A DNA stretch of 64,000 nt. It comes from Desulforadius tongensis. Its GTDB lineage: Bacteria; Bacillota; Desulfotomaculia; Desulfotomaculales; Desulfohalotomaculaceae. Location: positions 1-64,000 of the forward strand of contig NZ_JAFBCW010000011.1 of NCBI RefSeq assembly GCF_016907915.1, given 5' to 3'. Below the pieces are notes generated by a model. The model was not told where the DNA came from. It did no database searches and worked only from the letters and a program-made list of their open reading frames with translations. Below, piece by piece: positions 61,708 through 64,000 of the stretch. Positions within the stretch are counted from its first letter, which is position 1. Every line of letters starts with the position of its first letter. The position numbers and the translations under genes were made by a program.

Positions 61708-61759
61708 ATGTATAAATACAACGTGTAGTTGTATTTATATATACGTTCGCGCCTTTTTT
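61697..61759 (+). terminator. Attenuator terminator in the nag leader
   Basis: Long stem from GGCGTGAAC (61697) to GTTCGCGCC (61745-61753), with a central GTTGTATTTATA-type arm pair, followed by TTTTTT. It would stop transcription unless the RAT is bound. Confidence 0.85.
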
Positions 61760-61993
61760 GTTTTCAGACTTCATATTAGGAAGGACGTGGTATTGGGTGA
61801 AAAATTAGGTGCTTTGAATAACCGCGTTCGCTATAAAACAGGGTAAAAGAAGGACTCTAACAGAGAATCTTTTTGTTGATGTACTTAAGTTTTTGTATCC
61901 AGAAGAGTTCGGTACATTAGAAAGTAAAAAACGGAAAATATATATAAAACACTCTTTTAGAAAGTATTAGGCATAAAAGGGAGGAATTATATA
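61760..61993 (+). other. Region between nag attenuator and nagE, possible gene remnant
   Basis: No intact gene. Short coding-like frames occur (a TTG-started 17-codon stretch near 61795 and a frame ending ENLFVDVLKFLYPEEFGTLE before 61970), not contiguous. They may be a degraded gene. The nagE ribosome site GGGAGG lies at the end. Confidence 0.4.
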
Positions 61994-63373
61994 ATGGGTA
62001 ATGTTAATGTTTTTGGAAAACTTCAGAAGCTTGGTAAATCTTTAATGCTGCCTATAGCAGTAATGCCAGTGGTAGCTTTATTTCTTAGATTTGGTGTATT
62101 ACTAGATATACCTTTCATCACAGCAGCTGGAGATGCTGTATTTAATAATCTGCCAATATTATTTGCCATTGGTGTGGCAATAGGTTTAGCTAAAGATAAT
62201 AATGGTGCAGCAGGTCTTGCAGGTGTTGTAGGATACTTTACAGCAACAGCAGTTGCACCAGCAATAAACGAAGTTATAGAAGTGAAAAAGATGGGTGTTT
62301 TAGCAGGAATGATTGCAGGTGTTGTAGCAGGAATTTTATACAACAAATATCATGATATTAAGCTTCCGGATTTCTTAGGATTTTTTGCTGGAAAACGTTT
62401 CGTACCGATTATAACTTCTTTAGTATCCATTTTTATAGGTATTGCATATGGGTTTGTATGGCCGCAGGTTCAAGGAGCTATAGATATGGTAGCTAATTGG
62501 ACTACCGTTGCAGGATCAGCTGGATATTTTGTATATGGTACAGTAAACAGACTTTTAATTCCAACAGGATTACATCATATATTAAATAGTATCGTTTGGT
62601 TTATATTTGGTGAATACAATGGAGCTACAGGAGATTTAGGAAGATTCTTTGCAGGAGATCCAACAGCCGGTGTGTTTATGACTGGTTTCTTCCCTATAAT
62701 GATGTTCGGTCTTCCGGCAGCAGCTTTAGCTATGTATACCACTGCTAAGAAAGAAAATAAAAAAATAGTAGGAGGAGCTTTATTATCAGTTGCTTTTACA
62801 GCATTTTTAACAGGTATTACAGAACCAATTGAATTTATGTTTATGTTTTTAGCACCGGCGTTGTATGTTGTCCATGCAGTTTTAACAGGTATATCCTTAG
62901 CAGTTACGAATGCTTTAGGAATTCATCACGGATTTGGTTTCTCAGCAGGAGCAATTGACTATTTATTAAATATGAATTTAGCAACAAAAGGATGGCTATT
63001 AATACCTATAGGAATTGTATTTTTTGTTATTTATTATGTTATATTTGTATTCGCAATCAAAAAATTTGACATAAAAACTCCAGGTAGAGAAGATATCGAA
63101 GAAAATACCTCAGTAGATTTAAATGAAAAAGATGATATGGATAAATTAGCTATTGAGTATTTAGAAGCTTTAGGCGGAAAAGAAAATATCATTGAATTAG
63201 ATTCTTGTATAACCAGACTCAGACTTACTTTAAAAGATACTTCCATAGTTAAAGAAGATGAGTTAAGAAATCTAGGGGCATCAGGTGTGTTAAAAATGAA
63301 TGATAAAAATATGCAGGTGATTGTTGGAACAAAGGTAGATATATTATCCGAAAAAATGAAGAAGCTTATATAA
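61994..63373 (+). CDS. nagE: PTS N-acetylglucosamine-type EIICB permease
   Basis: A 459-aa membrane permease. EIIC of the glucose/GlcNAc superfamily (about 1-370, ten helices) with FVYGTVNRLLIPTGLHHILN and FLTGITEPIEF, then an EIIB domain with phosphocysteine in ELDSCITRLRL near residue 407. EIIA is not fused and none is adjacent. It takes up and phosphorylates GlcNAc, which is next handled by NagA. AT-rich coding, like recent clostridial DNA. Confidence 0.9.
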   Translation: MGNVNVFGKLQKLGKSLMLPIAVMPVVALFLRFGVLLDIPFITAAGDAVFNNLPILFAIGVAIGLAKDNNGAAGLAGVVGYFTATAVAPAINEVIEVKKMGVLAGMIAGVVAGILYNKYHDIKLPDFLGFFAGKRFVPIITSLVSIFIGIAYGFVWPQVQGAIDMVANWTTVAGSAGYFVYGTVNRLLIPTGLHHILNSIVWFIFGEYNGATGDLGRFFAGDPTAGVFMTGFFPIMMFGLPAAALAMYTTAKKENKKIVGGALLSVAFTAFLTGITEPIEFMFMFLAPALYVVHAVLTGISLAVTNALGIHHGFGFSAGAIDYLLNMNLATKGWLLIPIGIVFFVIYYVIFVFAIKKFDIKTPGREDIEENTSVDLNEKDDMDKLAIEYLEALGGKENIIELDSCITRLRLTLKDTSIVKEDELRNLGASGVLKMNDKNMQVIVGTKVDILSEKMKKLI

Positions 63374-63452
63374 GCTTCTTCATTTTATAAATTTATTTAT
63401 AAGATTTATAGCTATACTTCAATTTATGAATGATTTATTAGGAGATATTATT

Positions 63453-64000
63453 ATGAAGGCAATTATTAACGGAAAAATTATATTAGAAAATTGTGTATTA
63501 AAAGACTATGTGCTTTTATACGATAATGAAATAATTGACCTAATAAAAAAAGATGAATTTAAAATGTTTAATGATGTTGAAGAAGTTATAGATGCTAAAA
63601 ATAATTTTGTATCTCCTGGGTTTATTGATTTGCATATTCATGGTTCAGGAGGCTCTGATACCATGGATGCTACCCTCGATGCATTAAACAACATTTCTAA
63701 ATCTATAGTAAAGAATGGCGTGACATCATTTTTACCTACTACAATGACCATGCCCAAAAAAGATATAGTTAGAGCATTTGAAAGCATAAAAGATGCTATG
63801 AAAAGAAACTTAGAAGGAGCTAAAATCCAAGGAGTTCACATGGAAGGGCCGTTTATAAGTAAAAAAAATAAAGGTGCTCAAAATGAAAAATATATAATAA
63901 AGCCTGATTATGAATTTATAAAATCTTATTTAGATATTCTAAAAATAATAACATTAGCACCAGAAGAAGATGAAAACTTAGAATTTATAAAAAAAATGAA
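63453..64000 (+). CDS. nagA: N-acetylglucosamine-6-phosphate deacetylase, 5' part
   Basis: The first 182 codons of NagA, running off the right edge. FIDLHIHGSGGSDTMD and the metal-binding HMEGPF motif identify it. It removes acetate from GlcNAc-6-P. GGAGATATT ribosome site; 79 nt after nagE, same operon. Confidence 0.92.
   Translation, partial: MKAIINGKIILENCVLKDYVLLYDNEIIDLIKKDEFKMFNDVEEVIDAKNNFVSPGFIDLHIHGSGGSDTMDATLDALNNISKSIVKNGVTSFLPTTMTMPKKDIVRAFESIKDAMKRNLEGAKIQGVHMEGPFISKKNKGAQNEKYIIKPDYEFIKSYLDILKIITLAPEEDENLEFIKKM

Overview
The window looks like chromosome of an anaerobic, endospore-forming Firmicute, most like the Peptococcaceae / Desulfotomaculum-type Clostridia. This assignment is inferred from gene content and has no marker gene behind it. 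Supporting content: a LysM-SleB cortex-lytic hydrolase, [FeFe] hydrogenase, a giant HdrA-type flavoprotein, tungsten aldehyde:ferredoxin oxidoreductase, AdhE, rubrerythrin, FeoAB, a sigma-54-controlled dihydroxyacetone kinase operon, strong AGGAGG ribosome sites and frequent TTG/GTG starts. No genes of sulfate reduction are visible.

Layout. 1-3.2 kb: the 5' end of a group IIC intron sits directly behind the terminator of the K+ uptake pair trkA-trkH; then tRNA-Val. 3.3-7.8 kb: one 1481-residue HdrA/GltD/HdrA fusion. 8.1-10.7 kb: feoA-feoB plus an unlisted 52-residue zinc-ribbon gene, under two Fur-type boxes. 10.8-13.3 kb: polysaccharide deacetylase, then a scar region with a decayed IS256-type element between duplicated palindromes. 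13.4-19.8 kb: dhaK-dhaL-dhaM-ptsH-ptsI with a sigma-54 promoter and an adjacent sigma-54 activator that carries its own HPr domain. 20-28.9 kb: cysteine desulfurase-thiI, tRNA-Arg, SleB, a nuclease-family protein, Sir2, an ArgA-type GNAT, a soluble chemoreceptor with an NAD-binding head, rhomboid, small unknowns. 29.4-34.7 kb: adhE, a zinc-ribbon protein, and a five-gene operon of unknown proteins. 34.9-39.2 kb: ferredoxin and an exported, membrane-anchored [FeFe] hydrogenase (hydA, HybA-like, NrfD-like). 39.3-46 kb: BaiN-type flavoprotein, a gene broken by an in-frame TGA, and an AT-rich sugar ABC transporter. 46.2-53.9 kb: CapA-like protein, rubrerythrin/rubredoxin with an Rrf2 regulator, amidohydrolase, nitrilase, CBS and cupin proteins, and the AOR pair. 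53.9-61.3 kb: IscU, a sensory-type [FeFe]-hydrogenase fused to GGDEF and HD-GYP domains, thrC, OsmC, a release-factor-like N-domain fused to a winged helix, and a phosphoesterase. 61.6-64 kb: an AT-rich nagE-nagA operon behind a promoter, RAT antiterminator and terminator leader; nagA runs off the edge.

How it fits together. H2 metabolism appears at two levels: an exported hydrogenase that would exchange electrons with the quinone pool, and a cytoplasmic H2-sensor-like protein that could set cyclic di-GMP. Ferredoxin-linked redox enzymes (Hdr/Nfn-like fusion, AOR, AdhE) would balance NAD(P)H, ferredoxin and aldehyde/alcohol. The dha operon encodes its own EI and HPr, and its activator carries an HPr-like domain, suggesting direct phospho-relay control.

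Most notable candidates: the HydS-GGDEF-HD-GYP fusion; the HPr-PAS-PAS-AAA-Fis activator with its promoter and spaced repeats; the nested HdrA-GltD-HdrA protein; the NAD-domain chemoreceptor; the PCRF-winged-helix protein; two genes (rhomboid and AOR ferredoxin) whose only well-placed start is ACG; and the in-frame TGA followed by a hairpin. All functional statements are from reading the sequence and family knowledge; no database search was run.
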